NCBI GenBank assembly: GCA_973895155.1
Contig: OZ316898.1
Span: 12,462,001 to 12,526,000, forward strand
DNA length: 64,000 nucleotides
Reading direction: 5' to 3'
Source of the DNA: Marsupella aquatica
Lineage: Eukaryota > Marchantiophyta
Positions 44,050 through 56,600 of this stretch are shown piece after piece; positions within the stretch are counted from its first letter, which is position 1; the number at the start of each line of letters is the position of its first letter. The position numbers and the translations under genes were made by a program. The notes under the pieces are model-generated. The model did no database searches, was not told the origin of the DNA, and saw nothing but the letters and a program-made list of their open reading frames with translations.

Positions 44050-44863
44050 CAATTGAATGAGAATGGAGGCCTGCATGGAAAGAGTATTGGAGAATTCTAC
44101 TGAAAACTTTCTATTCCCAGTCAAATGCTTGTTTACATGTCATCTTTGAAACATAATGTAAAACATGTTATGTCTGCAGGAAATTGAAACATTTCCTTTG
44201 TGTCCATAAGGGTTTCAATCGTCCATCCAAGCTTCCATTTTGAGACAAATGCATGCGTACATGTCATCTTGCAAACATAAGTGTAAAACATGCTATGGTA
44301 GCAAATTTAAGCAATTCATTTGTCCGTCAGGTTTCATGAGTCCATCCGGGCAGTGCATCAAAAGCTCGTGTACGAGCATGTGCCATACAAGGTTTTACTT
44401 TGAGTCAAATTGCTCACATGTCATCTTTGTACATAAGTGTAAAAGCATGCTATGTGAGCAAATATAAACTTTTCATTGGCGTCCATCTTGGAATCCTGTC
44501 AAACTTTTGCATCCAATTGAACTTCCACACAGATGCATGTTTACAAGTCATCTTTGAAACAGAAGTGAGAAACATGATATGGTAGCAAATTTAAGCAATA
44601 CATTTTTGTCCATCGGACATCACCTGAAATGTATGTTTACAATATCTGAGTGTCCACTTCAAGTCAAATATATGGTTACATGTCAATTTTTGAGATATAA
44701 GTGTAAAACATGCTATGTGAGCAAACTTAAACCTTTCATTAATTTTGTCCATCTGGGCATTAGGTCTAACGTTTGCAGCCAATCTGAGCTATTACTTGAG
44801 TCAAACGCATGTTTACAAGTTTTCTTTGAAACAGAAGTGTAAAACATTCTCTGTGAGCACATC

Positions 44864-46337
44864 AGTGGTGGACCTCGCAACCCAGTGCCCTCACCAATCC
44901 CAGCACTCGCGCCTAAGTGCCCTTGGTGTCCGAACGCCTCCACGGGATACCTCGAGCAAGCACCCTAGTGCCCCTTGCACCACCAGCGGCCACTCCCATA
45001 CAAAGCCGCACTTGCTCTCCTACACGACCCCTACTCAACGATCCTCACCGTCTGCACAAGCAACCAAGCACCTCGGTAAGTAACCCTTCAGGATCTAGAA
45101 CTCACCAAGTCTAGCATCCTAACTCAAGCTCAACAGACGTTGGTAAATAGGTCAGCGATAGGTCCTCCCGATGCCATAAGCCGGAACCAGAACCCACGCC
45201 CACTGTCCGTCCAGGACAACTCCTTCCTTGGGCGCGGCCCGGGTTCCCCCTCGTACCTATCCATCACCAACTGACCGCCCTGACCTTAGGACATGCTCAT
45301 GGCCCAAATAGCATAGCTTGTCCTAAAGCTTGTTCCAAGCTTGTCTCAACACGCCGGGACCAGAATGGCCCCGACTCTACCAACCACTCCCGGTTCGCCC
45401 CACTGATGGTCTAGGGACCAAGCGCCCTTGGGACTCAGCCTCCATACCTACTTGGCCTTGCCTCCCCAACGCAAGCTCCCTTGGGAGGCTGAACGCGGCT
45501 TGGTTGCTGTTTGGCAGGATTTGGCAAGCGGGCGAGCTAACACCCCAAACCACGAGAACCCATGGCACCCCCAGACCAATCTGAGCCTCAAGAGTTTTCC
45601 AACGCACCCAAGAAGTCCTCCAACGGACTTCCCGTTGGGAAGATATTGTCATTTATGTTTGGCAGTTTCCCTTAGTGTCGCGACCGCCGCGGCTCACGAC
45701 TTCGGCTCGACCTTAGCCCCCAAGGAGACACCACTCCCCTCATATATGCTTCTGGAGACCTGCCACCCCCGGACCAGCTTTGGTCCCTAAACATTTGGCC
45801 CCCAACCCGGATCTCATCGCGCATAATGGGCGCGCCACCAACTGGAAACACCCATAACTTTCTTGATAGGCATCCGCAAGCAGAGTGCCTTAGCCCGTTG
45901 TGACCAGGCCGACCCGGTGCTCATGCCTAGGCCCTCAGGTCTGATTGTCGCTCGGGGCCCCCGACTGGCCCAACCCGGATCGGGCCACAACTTGCGCCCC
46001 AAGCGTCCGTTGCCAATGACGTCAACTCCATTGGCCTTGGGCCCAAGAGGAGCTCACTCCCAAGCCCTCAGAACTCAAAGTCCATCCGACGGTCCGGACA
46101 GCCATCCTTGAGCCCGGCCCATTTCCCCTTGACCCGACCAGCCATAGGCTAGTCCAAGTCCTTAGTGTGTGTCCCCAGCTTGGCCCCTTGCCTCGCCAGT
46201 GCCACGTCTCATTGCCCACAAGTCTCCCCATGCTAAGTCCTCCCCGGATGGCCTATCCGGGCCTGGACCATAAGGGAGCTCGGCGTCGGAGTCAGCGATG
46301 CCGGAGCTAAGTGTTAAGGTAGTCGAGTTCCATGACT
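44864..46337. mobile_element. GC-rich 1.47-kb insertion with 5-bp target duplication
   Basis: ACATC lies on both sides (44859-44863 and 46338-46342). Joining the flanks restores a sequence like the neighbouring repeats (GTGAGCACATCTGAA versus GTGAGCATCTGAGC). The ends are imperfect inverted repeats (AGTGGTGGACCTCG and, reversed, AGTCATGGAACTCG). The block is much richer in G+C than its surroundings and has no recognisable protein. A non-autonomous transposon or a solo terminal repeat is possible. Confidence 0.6.
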
Positions 46338-46509
46338 ACATCTGAATATTTCATTATTCCATCCAGGCATTATGTGAAACATTTTTGTACATCTGAGTAT
46401 CCACGTCGAGTCAAATGCATGTCTACATGTCATCTTCAAATAATTGTGTAAAACATGCTATGGTAGAAAATTATGTAAGCAATTCATTTGTGTCCAATAT
46501 GGTGTGTCA

Positions 46510-48000
46510 AAAGCAGGGCCATAATTGAGTTACGACCAAGGACATAAAATGCTTTTATGAGCCAGACAAGAACATTTTGGGTACGTTACCTACATACCAG
46601 CTCCTTCAGAATATATATCACATTGCCAAAAAGACAGGACGCCAAACTGGGAGACATGGTCCCAAAGGCAAAAGAAGGGGGGAAGGGAAAGACCCCAAGA
46701 AGACCAAAGAGGCCGAACAAGTCAAGGAGTATCCCAGAAAAACCAAAAGACTAAGAAGCCAACAACAAACAAAAAACCCTATTGGGTTGAAATTGGGTTG
46801 AAACTGAGAAGCCTGGTAGAGCTTCAGAGTAAACCACATAAGAGGGTCATGGAAGGGAATTTTCCTAGAGGCCCTCAAATCGACTGCCTCGGCCATATGA
46901 AGAATAGTGAAAGCCTGGCCCTCTGAAGAGCCACTAACACCCTCATTCGAAAGAAGGTCATGAGGACAGAAACAAGGGGAAAAGGTCTCCATTCAATACA
47001 AAACACAACACAAGCCCGAGGGAAGTGGTCAAAACGAGGGTGGAGAGCACCAAAGACCTCAAGGGCAAAAGGGTAGAAAAGATCCCCCGGGTAACGAGCC
47101 GCATAAGCATCCTCCTTGAGCCGAGCTGCCTTGGCTGCAGCATGTCTAGGAACATGGGCTGCTACAACAACGTTACTCCCACCAGTAGGATCAGCAACCA
47201 CCACATCACCGAGGGAACGAACATGTGCCCGAGGAAACATCAGGTCAGCCCGACGCAGGTCAGAAATGCCATTCTTGGGGGGGGGGGGAGGGGGAAGGAC
47301 ATGCCGGTGCTCCATAGCAACATGGTACCCAGAGTCCCCAGAAATGGCAGCAACCACATCCCGAATGTCATCGTGAGTCCCCGTCCACTCACTCTTGTGG
47401 CCGCACCTAAGAATATGAACACCGGATGGGTCCAAAGATACCCCACATACACAAAAGGGTTTGGCCGAGGAGGCAAGGATGAAGGAGGCCCAGATGGAGG
47501 TGCATAGACATGGTGAAGAGGAAGGAGCTTATGCGCAAAAAGGCAGGCTCCCTAACCAGAACCCGAGCAAGATAAGAGGTCGGCCCGAACCGAGTCCAAA
47601 GGTGCATCTGAGAGCATGCTAGAAAGGTAATGATGGTGCATGCGGTCAAAAATCACCTGCTAAACACAATCCAGATTGTCAAAGACTACCTCCACAAAAG
47701 CGGGAACAATAGCCTGCACAACCTCGGGTAGTAATGACCGAGCATGGTGGAGTTGAACCTGGAATGAAAGACTCTCATCCTCCACCCCCATGACATGGTC
47801 AAAAAGGATGGGCCAAAGATATACAATGAACCCAGAGGCAAGAGCAGGTGCCCAACAACCCAAGAAGACACAAGGGGCTGTGGCCACAAGAGAGGAAACG
47901 CCCATGCCCCCACAGGATGGGGGCAAAGAGACCTGTCAAGTAGCAAAAGAATGGTATCTCCAACAACTTTCACACATAATACCTTGTTTATGGCATGACT
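46510..48000 (-). mobile_element. 5'-truncated non-LTR retrotransposon (LINE) fragment
   Basis: On the minus strand, broken frames (about 47926 to 46875) look like the C-terminal end of plant LINE ORF2. One has PSCGGMGVSSL followed by FLGCWAPALA. The next has the stretches SLGDVVVADPT, AAHVPRHAAAKAARLKEDA and YPFALEVFGALHPRFDHF. The 3' end, near 46612, reads CCTGTCTTTTTGGC followed by a TATATA tract. The same end occurs at 59822, marking a shared family. Frames are interrupted, so it is inactive. Confidence 0.65.
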
Positions 48001-48150
48001 CTGACCCTGCTTATCTCTTATGCATGTTTACGTGTCATTTTTCAAACGGAAATGTCAGACGTACTATGGTAGCAAATTTAAACAACCATTCGTGTCCATC
48101 ACGGTTTCACGTCCAAACGTTTGTGAGCATCTGAGCTTTCAAGGGTATTT

Positions 48151-48533
48151 TGAGATGGGCGCTGAAGCAAAATGTTTGAATGTACAAAACGGGACATAAT
48201 TCTCTTCAGCAATAATGGCGATGTCAAAAGCAACTCTACATTCAAAGCACCATCGAAATTGATCACAAGCATAATTAATTGCCCGTCGTTCACAAAGGCG
48301 GAAGTGATCATTCGTGCTCTCGTCCACCACCTCATTGATTGCGCTCCACAGAGAGCTTTCAGGAATTGTCGAAGATGTCCGATTGTCCAATTTCTCGTTC
48401 TTCAATTGGAGACAACCTTTCCATTCCTTGAATCTCAGCTGCTCTTCCTTTGCGATGAGTTGAGCACACGTATGCTTTGCGGACCGATCGGTCCGTGATC
48501 AGAGAGCGAGAGAGAGAGAGATAGACTACGGTC
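48151..48533. other. 5' flank of the inositol 3-kinase gene
   Basis: Intergenic DNA between the repeat array and the kinase gene. A GA microsatellite (AGAGAGCGAGAGAGAGAGAG) at about 48500-48520 directly precedes the first in-frame ATG at 48534; GA tracts are common in plant core promoters and 5' leaders. No TATA box is obvious. Confidence 0.45.
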
Positions 48534-51164
48534 ATGTCTGCTAAATCCCAGCTTTCCATCAGTGCGGCCTCTCGTTCCCTTCCACCTTCTATGTCTTCAA
48601 TTGAGTCTCCAGGTAAGAAATTTCGCAGTCTCCAGGTAAGAAATTTCGCACCGATCTTGCTCTTGCAGGTGCTGGCGAGCTAGACCGCAGGATGTCCGGC
48701 GGTGACGGTGACGATGACGACGATAAAGAACAAGAAGACGAAGAAAATGAAGAAGAAGAGATACGAGATGAGAAAGTCGTGAGCGCTGCATCGGACAATC
48801 GACGAGGGAGGCGCCCGGTTCTCGTGGTCGGACACGTTTGCCATGACCGAATTACGCTTCCGGGAGGCTCCCGAGTCGATGCCGTAGGCGGTTCGGTCTC
48901 CTACATTTTGAACGTTTTCGAAGCGCTGGACATGCGCTCAGAGATTGTTTCGAAAGTGGGACCAGACTTCGTCTACTCGGCGCAACTACTGTCTCACCTT
49001 CCGCACGTCGTTGAGAGCGAATTGACCACAGAGTTTTTTGCGGATTTCACTTCTGGCGAGGACAGACTGCTCAGAGTGGGAAATGTCTGTGAGCCAATTT
49101 TCCCCCATGACATTCCATCTGGTCAAACTTATGAATTAGGGTTAGCCGTGGGCATCGCTGGGGAGGTTTTGCCGGAGACCATCGAACGGATGGCTCAGAA
49201 CTCACGGATCGTAATTGCGGACGTTCAAGCTTTAATTCGAGACATTAATCCCATGACCGGTCTCGTCAGCCTTCGCCGCCTGGAAGATACCCCCTATTAT
49301 AGCCTTTTGAGTCGCATTTCGTTTTTGAAGGCGGCTCGCATCGAGGCTACTTTTATTGACATAGAGCAGGTCAGGCAAATGACTTGTGTAATTGTCACAG
49401 AAGGGGAGAATGGAAGCAGAGTTTACAGTAGGGATGACGAATTCAGGGTTCTACCGTTTCATGCCACGGAGTTGGATCCAACCGGAGCTGGGGATTGTTT
49501 TCTGGCTGGGTTCTCAGCCGGTCTTTCTGAGGGGCTTTCCGTGTATCAGGCGGTCCGCATGGGAAACTATTTCGGAGCTCTCGCTGTCGAACAAATTGGA
49601 GTGCCTCAATTCACGGACAAGCAATTAGAGGTGAGTGTTTGTGTGAATTTTATGAGTGCTTCGCCCCTCCCAGTTTTGTTGTGGTTTTCGTTGCATATGC
49701 CCAATTTAACCTGGCCCGGCATTGCAATTATTTTTTCTGTTAGCTTACAGTTCCAGTGGCCACACGCACAACCCCCACAGACGATCTCCTAAATATCTTA
49801 GGGGGGGAGGGGGGGCGAGGAAGGAAACTTGAACGGAAGTTGGGAAGTTGAAACCGGATTGTTACCGAAAGTGTTGACCTAGTTGTGAATAGGTCGATTT
49901 TTTGTGACATGCTTCGAAGCGAGGCCTGATGTATTGTACTAGAATCTGGAGACATGGTCTACGGGCTGCCAGGAAGTTGTGAACGAACCTAGCAACTAGT
50001 AACCTCTCTACTCATCCGTCTAATTTTTTGCAGCTTAGCGCTCTACTTCTGGAGAAATTGACAGCCAATGTAAGTTCAAATAAAGGGCAACGATGAAGAG
50101 GGTTTCTGATCTACGCTAAGCTGCCAAATACTAAGATTAGGGGAATTAAGGAATAGGATTAGCCCAGCATTACTGGCACTCTTATTGATCTAGGTCGTCC
50201 CGCGAGGGAACTTTGTGAAAGTTCGTGACAAAATGCGTGATGGAATTTATGTCATCATATTAAAAGATGGTTCGTAAAATATTGACATCCTTTATCTACC
50301 CAATCCATCACCTTGCAGCTGCAGAGTTGTAATGGAATTTTCATCGTGAAAACGTCCTGTTGTTGACGGGTCGCAGACTCTCAGACCTTTAGGTTAAGGA
50401 AAGCGGGTAATACCGCAAAAACCTGAGAACTGGTCGCTGGGTCGGTTATCTTGGGCTAAACATATTCTCTCTGCCGTATAAATCATCTCCCAATGATTGT
50501 TTCGCACTGAAAATGGCTTGTAATTGCTGCCCTCACCATGTCATCTCACTGGAGCAGAGAGAGTAGATTGAGCATAGTGATTAGCTAGTAATGTGATGCC
50601 GGGGTGAGGTCTCTCTGACTATTAGTCTGTTTTTAGGTTCAGTGATATATAGTACTCGTTATATGTGGGCCCTATCAAGGCTATGAACTCAAATGTCATA
50701 GTGGGTTCATGGACCCAAGTAATAAAAGCCTCCGCTTGCTCGAAGGTAATCAACTAGTCCGGTTGTCGCCAGGGGTGTTCCATTCCTTCCATATTGCTAC
50801 CAGTGAGGTTTTCTTTCATCAGGATATGTTGTCAAAGAACCTCTTCTCGTTTGATATCCATCCATGAGGCTATAACTAAGCATGCCTGGAAGGCCAGACG
50901 TTTGCCTGGAAATTGGAAGTCGCATGCAAGCTGGAAGGCATTGCATGGGTACTGTAGTTACCGAGCACATGGGAAATTCATGAGAGAGTCAGAGCTATCA
51001 GTTCTACAGTGCAGAGGTGTCTAATACATCACAGTTCTGAATTTTTGGTTTGCCTGCAGAATTTGCAGGATATACGTAAAACGATTCTAGAAGAAGAGAC
51101 GCCCTCTAAAGTTGGCCCTTTCGGACGAGAGATCCCCCACTGTATAAGGTGCAATAACGATTAG
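48534..51164 (+). CDS. MIK: Inositol 3-kinase (PfkB family, MIK type)
   Basis: Model of four exons, 393 aa: 48534-48612, 48669-49630, 50034-50069, 51060-51164; phases agree. The main exon has VLVVGHVCHDRITL, GGSVSYILNVFEAL, VSKVGPDFVYS, GLAVGIAGEVLPETIERM, ADVQALIRDINP, FLKAARIEATFIDIEQV, CVIVTEGENGSRVY and the PfkB signature DPTGAGDCFLAGF with the catalytic Asp. This matches plant myo-inositol kinase (At5g58730 type), which makes inositol 3-phosphate for phytate synthesis by the lipid-independent route. An Asp/Glu-rich stretch precedes the fold. The first intron is only 56 nt and carries a duplicated donor; translation could instead start at 48692. The last two small exons are less certain: reading on past 50069 would end at a TGA at 50094. 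Confidence 0.85.
48605..48650. repeat. 23-bp tandem duplication carrying a splice donor
   Basis: GTCTCCAGGTAAGAAATTTC plus GCA occurs twice, at 48605-48627 and 48628-48650. Each copy has CCAG/GTAAG. Only the first donor keeps frame with the acceptor at 48668. Confidence 0.9.
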
Positions 51165-53178
51165 CTGCAGTACGGGGCTGTGCTCCGAAGAATTGTCATG
51201 TTTTGAGGCAACTGTCATTATTAAATGAATCGTTAGGGTATATTAATCCCGAGGCGTGTTCTCCCTTCCATTTGAATGATCGACTTATATTATTGCAAAC
51301 GCCCGAACGTTTGCGATCTTTAACAGGGCTCCCTCCTTGGACCACACACCCTGCTAGGACTTCTGTAATCACTGCTGGGAAATGGAAGAGTTCACTAACA
51401 CCTCCCACCAGTAGAATGAGAATTGACCTGTGTTCGTGCCAGGTCTGCAGCCACTTCTGAAGGGACAATGTTGTGACTCTTCACTTTTTTATTCGGAGCA
51501 ATGCTTGACCCTCGTATAAACGCTGGGTCAAAAAACATATGAAGGGCAGGTTTGGCTACCGTACAGAATTTAGTAAAGCTTGGTCTGGAGTCTTGTGATG
51601 GCGCTCCAGGACAATTTATGGAGATATAGAATCCCTCCATTTAGTAATTGTGAATGCTTCAGTGGAGCACAAGATCCCGATCATTGTACGCCTAAAACGA
51701 TCCTCATTATCGCCTCTAGTCATCTGATCCTGGTGGAGCATTGCGGCAGAAGGATGGAATCATAAATCTGAGAGATAATCATGCACCATTGACCTGACAA
51801 CGATTTAATACCTGATATAGCACTTTTGACTGCTAAACTAGAACCACCGACACTGGTTTCTGACATTCTGAATAATTAAAACTTTCAAGCTTATCAGTAC
51901 TGTACTTTTTGGCCCACCAAGGATGCATTCCGATTGGTATCTTTCAAACTGCGAGAAGTCACCGTCATCTAGGCTAACCCCATTGATGATCCTTGATGCT
52001 CAAAATCGTTACTCACCAGAATCACCGTCATCTAGGCTAACCCCATTGATGATCCTTGATGCTCAAAATCGTTACTCACCAGAATCCTGTAGAGATTGTT
52101 CTTTCTTTACTACGGTACTCGCAATCACTGCACAGTTCCTGGAATATTGCAAACACCTCAATAATGTAACTGGCAGATTCGATATTACCTTAATTGGTTG
52201 GGAGCTTCGTACAAATGTCCATGGATACCTATTAACGTACGTCCCAACTTTATGTTGTCAAAAGTAACGTGGTAGCCTGCTCCATATTTCTGTTCACAAA
52301 TGCTAGCAGAGGCATGAGATGAGGTCAAGTTCAACGCGCTATCCTCTGCATTTTCATGTCCAATGGAACTGGAAATGCTGCATTGGAAGGGCGTGGGTTG
52401 GAGCCCTCTCGTCAATAGTGTCCAAAGAATACCGGCAGGCCACTTTTTGTTGTTTGTTATGTTCGTCTTCTTGTTATCAGTTCGGCCCTGTCATTAACTC
52501 CATCCCTCTGTTATTCTTCTACGAAAATACACAGCCTGCCAGCAAGGCATTCGGATTGTCCGCTGCCCATCTGCTACAAGTCTGCTGGCTGCGAAAACTG
52601 AGCAATTATCATTTTTCTTCTCACTGTCAAGTCTTTTCAACCCAACTTTTGGGTGGGTTCGTGTCGGAAGGATTGCACCTGGAGGGGGCTTTGAGCACAG
52701 CATATTGACCTCCCCACTCAAATGGTCTATTGTGATACAGATAGTCTGCTGGACAAAAACCGACCCAATCTTGGTATTTATTTTTTTTGTCATGTGCGGC
52801 GGTTTGCGGCAGCAGTCAGGGAGGACAGCGTGACCGGGATCCAAAAACATGATTAATATGAATGTCTTCACTTCACAATTACCCTAATCTTGCAGTTCGA
52901 GTGGCGCAATAATGAGGGGCATGTCCCAACAGTGACGACGACGACCAACCTCATAAATTGCATGCAATTCAATCGGGTACAATTTGTGGTTGAAAAGCAT
53001 GTCGTCCCGGTTCATCCACTTTGGTCATCGTATCTAAAATCTCACATTAGAAGAATCCATACAAGAAAATCTAATATGGCTCATTAATAGTGGATCAAAT
53101 TTGCCAAAAAAGTGTAAGGTTTGTGGTAGATTAAATTGATTGGATCTGCGGTTTAGTGTATTTGCGGTAGCTAAGATC
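51165..53178. other. Intergenic DNA downstream of MIK
   Basis: Only short unrecognised ORFs. A perfect 63-bp tandem duplication lies at 51959-52021 and 52022-52084. The right end is the target site of the copia insertion. MIK 3' UTR or a longer 3' end could extend into the left part. Confidence 0.45.
51959..52084. repeat. Perfect 63-bp tandem duplication
   Basis: Two adjacent copies starting TCACCGTCATCTAGGC and ending TTACTCACCAGAA, identical by eye; recent duplication in intergenic DNA. Confidence 0.9.
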
Positions 53179-53471
53179 TGTTAGAAACTGCGCTGTACTC
53201 GTGACATTAAGGGAGTAATAGACCACTCGCTGTCCTTAGTACTATGAGCTTGACAGGAGCGCATTATGCGCTCCCCACTTACGGTAGTAAATACAGTAGG
53301 TGCGCCCCATGCGCTCCCCACTCTGCTTAGTTAGCGGTGTCTCTTATTACTAGTAGGTCTAGGTTAGTAGCCCAGTCCGTCGATCTCCCTTGATCTGCGA
53401 TCTCCTCTCTCTACTTATATGGCCCTCCGCTGCATCTTCAGTATTCAGTCTACTTACGATAGATTCCAACA
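53179..53471 (+). repeat. 5' LTR of copia element
   Basis: 293 bp. It holds a palindromic GGAGCGCATTATGCGCTCC and a second ATGCGCTCCCC copy. A TATATGG stretch late in the LTR is a candidate TATA region. Confidence 0.95.
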
Positions 53472-53484
53472 TGGTATCAGAGCC
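53472..53484 (+). promoter_or_regulatory. Primer-binding site
   Basis: TGGTATCAGAGCC directly follows the 5' LTR. It is the usual plant copia site complementary to initiator tRNA-Met. Confidence 0.9.
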
Positions 53485-53667
53485 AGGACTCTGAAAGATT
53501 AGCTACATCTTCGTAATCTGAGATTAGAACGATAGTGCAGTCATCAGGTAGAAAGTGTCCCTGATTAGCGCACTCTTTAGACAGCTCCTCGTGTAGAAAC
53601 GAGATACGTGTAACTACAGTCTGAGTGAGAATTCCTCAAACTGCACTTACACCATCGGTAATCCCAG

Positions 53668-56600
53668 ATGGACCTACTTAGATTATTCTCAGAGAGCGAC
53701 AAGCTCGATGGCTCTGTGAATCACATGACTTGGACCATAGTGGTCAAGAATCTCTTGCGAAGAGATGAACTATTTGATGAGCTGAACTTTGGCGTGAAGC
53801 CAGACGCCAATGGTGACATTGTTGACGGAGGTCAGCACCTGACGGCAGCTGAAAAGCAGAAGAAGAAGGTTCGGGCAACTTCAATCTTGGCAGCTACAGT
53901 CAAGTCCAAGTTCCTGCCCACTGTTGACCGATACAATGCTGACCCTGCCAAATGCTGGGCACACTTTCAGCAACAATTCGGAGGCAATCTTCTTCAGCGA
54001 CAGTTACTGTTGGAGCAGAAGCTTCAAAGCGTCACCATGAGCAATGGTGGCTCGGTTGAAACGTACATCAACACTGTTAACGAGCTTGCTGGTCACTTGT
54101 CCAGCATCAATGCCGAGACCGATGAGACTCGCCTAATACACATCGTACTTAAAGGGCTCCCAAGTTCCTGGGGTCCCTTTGTCTCTATGTTTGCAGCTGA
54201 TCTGTCTCGCACTCCAAAGCCAACCTACTCCAGTCTGGTTGAACACCTCCAGGCTGAAGAGTATTGGAAGAAGGGGAAGCAGATCGAGGTGACGGAGGAA
54301 GCAATGGCTGTTACACGTCACTTTGGTCGAGGTCGGGGACACTTTCAGCCACGAAACGATGGCTACAATCAGCCACGAGGAAACGGCAACTTTGGCAACT
54401 TTTGTAATCCACGTCCAAATCCTGCTGGACGTGGCAGGAGGCTCGGGAACTGCAACTATTGCAGCAAGGTAGGTCACTGGGAAGCTGATTGTGACCTTAA
54501 GAAACTAGATGATCAGATTGCTGACCTACAGTTGAAAGCTGCAGGCATTCGCAGGTTCCGTCCCCAGGCCAACATTGCTGAGCTCCTCCCTGAGGCAGAG
54601 GTCGACGAAGAAGACCAGATTGAGTTTGCCACTGACGAAGGCGAACCTATCGAGATCAACTTCACTGAGATCAATGCTCAGCGTAGCTCTAGCGAATGGA
54701 TTTTAGACTCCGGTGCAAGTACTCATGTGAGCGATGATAATGTTGTGTTCCACAATATCACCCCAGGTGCCCGCTCTGATTCTGTAACCACTGCCAGTGG
54801 CACTCAGCTTCCCGTAGCTGGCCAGGGCAGTGTCTCCGTTGATGAGAATAAAGTTGTCTCCAATGTTTTGTACGTCCCGGGTCTGAAACGTAATCTTCTA
54901 TCCATCGGAAATCTAACAGATGCAGGACACCTTATTCTCTTCAATTCTAAGTCCTGTTTCATCTTTGACAAAGATAATCCATGGAAGGTCTTCCTCCACG
55001 GCACCAGAGATCCTCGGAACAAGCTTTATAAGCTTCGTCAACGACTTCCTATTCTCACTCCTCCCTATTCACCATTACGTGTACAGCTTCGATCAACTCC
55101 TGCACTGGTTACTGAGGTCTCAACTCCTGATCATGCTGCACCAGTCTCGACCACTGCTACATCGACTTCCGATCAAGTCAAACTCTGGCATCGACGCTTA
55201 AGTCACGTCAATTACCAGATGGTACACCATATGTCTAAGGGCTCCTTAGTTACTGGTATTCCGCTGCTACCACGAGTCAAACGAGTTTGCCATACCTGCA
55301 CACTTGGCAAACATCATGGAGAGAAGATTCCAAAACATTCCATGACTCGCACTTGTCGCCCTTTGGAACTTATTCACACTGATCTATGTGGACCAGTCCG
55401 AGGTCCTGCCCCTTCCAAGTATATCCTAACCTTCATCGATGATTTTTCCCGTTTCACGTGGGTTTATTTCTTATCCAGAAAAAAGTGAGACATTTGATAT
55501 CTTTAAGGAATTTCGACTTATGGTTGAGAATAAATTCTCCCACAAGCTAAGTTGTCTCCACTCTGACCGTGGTGGAGAATACATGTCTACCGAGTTCCTT
55601 GAGTTTTGCAGAGAAAATGGCATTCGACGACAATTGACTGTGGCTAATGCCCCTCATCAAAACGGGGTGGCTGAACGGAAAAATCGCACACTTCTGGAAG
55701 GCGCTCGCAGTATTCTCATCGGTTCACACACCCCTCTCTCACTTTGGACTGAGAGCATCCGCACGGCCAACTATATTCAAGATCGTTCAGGCACGAAGGC
55801 CCTCCGTCAAACTACTCCGTTCGAAGCTCTTCATGGTACTAAGCCTGACCTTGGGCACCTTCGCGTGATCGGCTGCACGGCATACGTGCTTCTTCCAGAC
55901 TCACTATGCTCCAAATTAAGTGCTAAGTCTATCCCTACTTTATTTCTTGGTTATGATGAGGAGTCCAAGGCTTATCGATGCTACGACACCGTGCGCCACA
56001 GAATTCTCATTTCCAAAGATGTTATTTTTGATGAGAATACGATGTGCATCCCTTCCACAGTTCGTTCCTCTGCTGCTGATTTTTTCACCAGACTTCTCTC
56101 AACTTCAGATGAGGATCCTCTCGACCAACAACATCGACCTGGGCCTCTCGTCCCAGAGGGGGAAATTCTTCCTGGACCCGAGCAAGTCCAGCATGGCATC
56201 GTGGACCAGGCCAACATCATACCTGCTGATGCTGCTCAACCTGAGCCCGCTACGCCAAATATTCAGCCCAACATTCCAGCAGTTCCTCCTCCACCTCGGC
56301 CGGCTGCCACTCGACATTCTCTAAGAGCTCATCGACCACCACCTTGGCACGATGACTACGATATGAGCACCAACTTAGTTGAATCTGCTAGTCCAGAATG
56401 TGAGCAGCTATCTCCAGAGGAGGCTCTCAAACATCCTGGCTGGAAAAAGGCTATGGAAGAAGAGATTGCATCTCTCCTGAATATGGGGACTTGGGAACTT
56501 GTGTACCTCCCCGCTGGCAGAAGAGCTCTTACAGCCAAATGGGTCTTTCGGGCCAAACCCGACTCCACCCGGTTCCGTCTCAAAGCAAGGTTAGTTGCTC

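Larger units (their letters stand above)
44050..48150. repeat. Degenerate ~135-bp tandem repeat, interrupted by two insertions
   Basis: A core (ACATGTCATCTT, then AGTGTAAAACATGCTATG, then AGCAA) recurs at about 44138, 44261, 44415, 44543, 44678, 44815, 46423 and 48031. Spacing is 123-154 bp where uninterrupted. The array is split by a GC-rich insertion (44864-46337) and a LINE-like segment (about 46510-48000). No conserved frame; function unknown. Confidence 0.75.
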
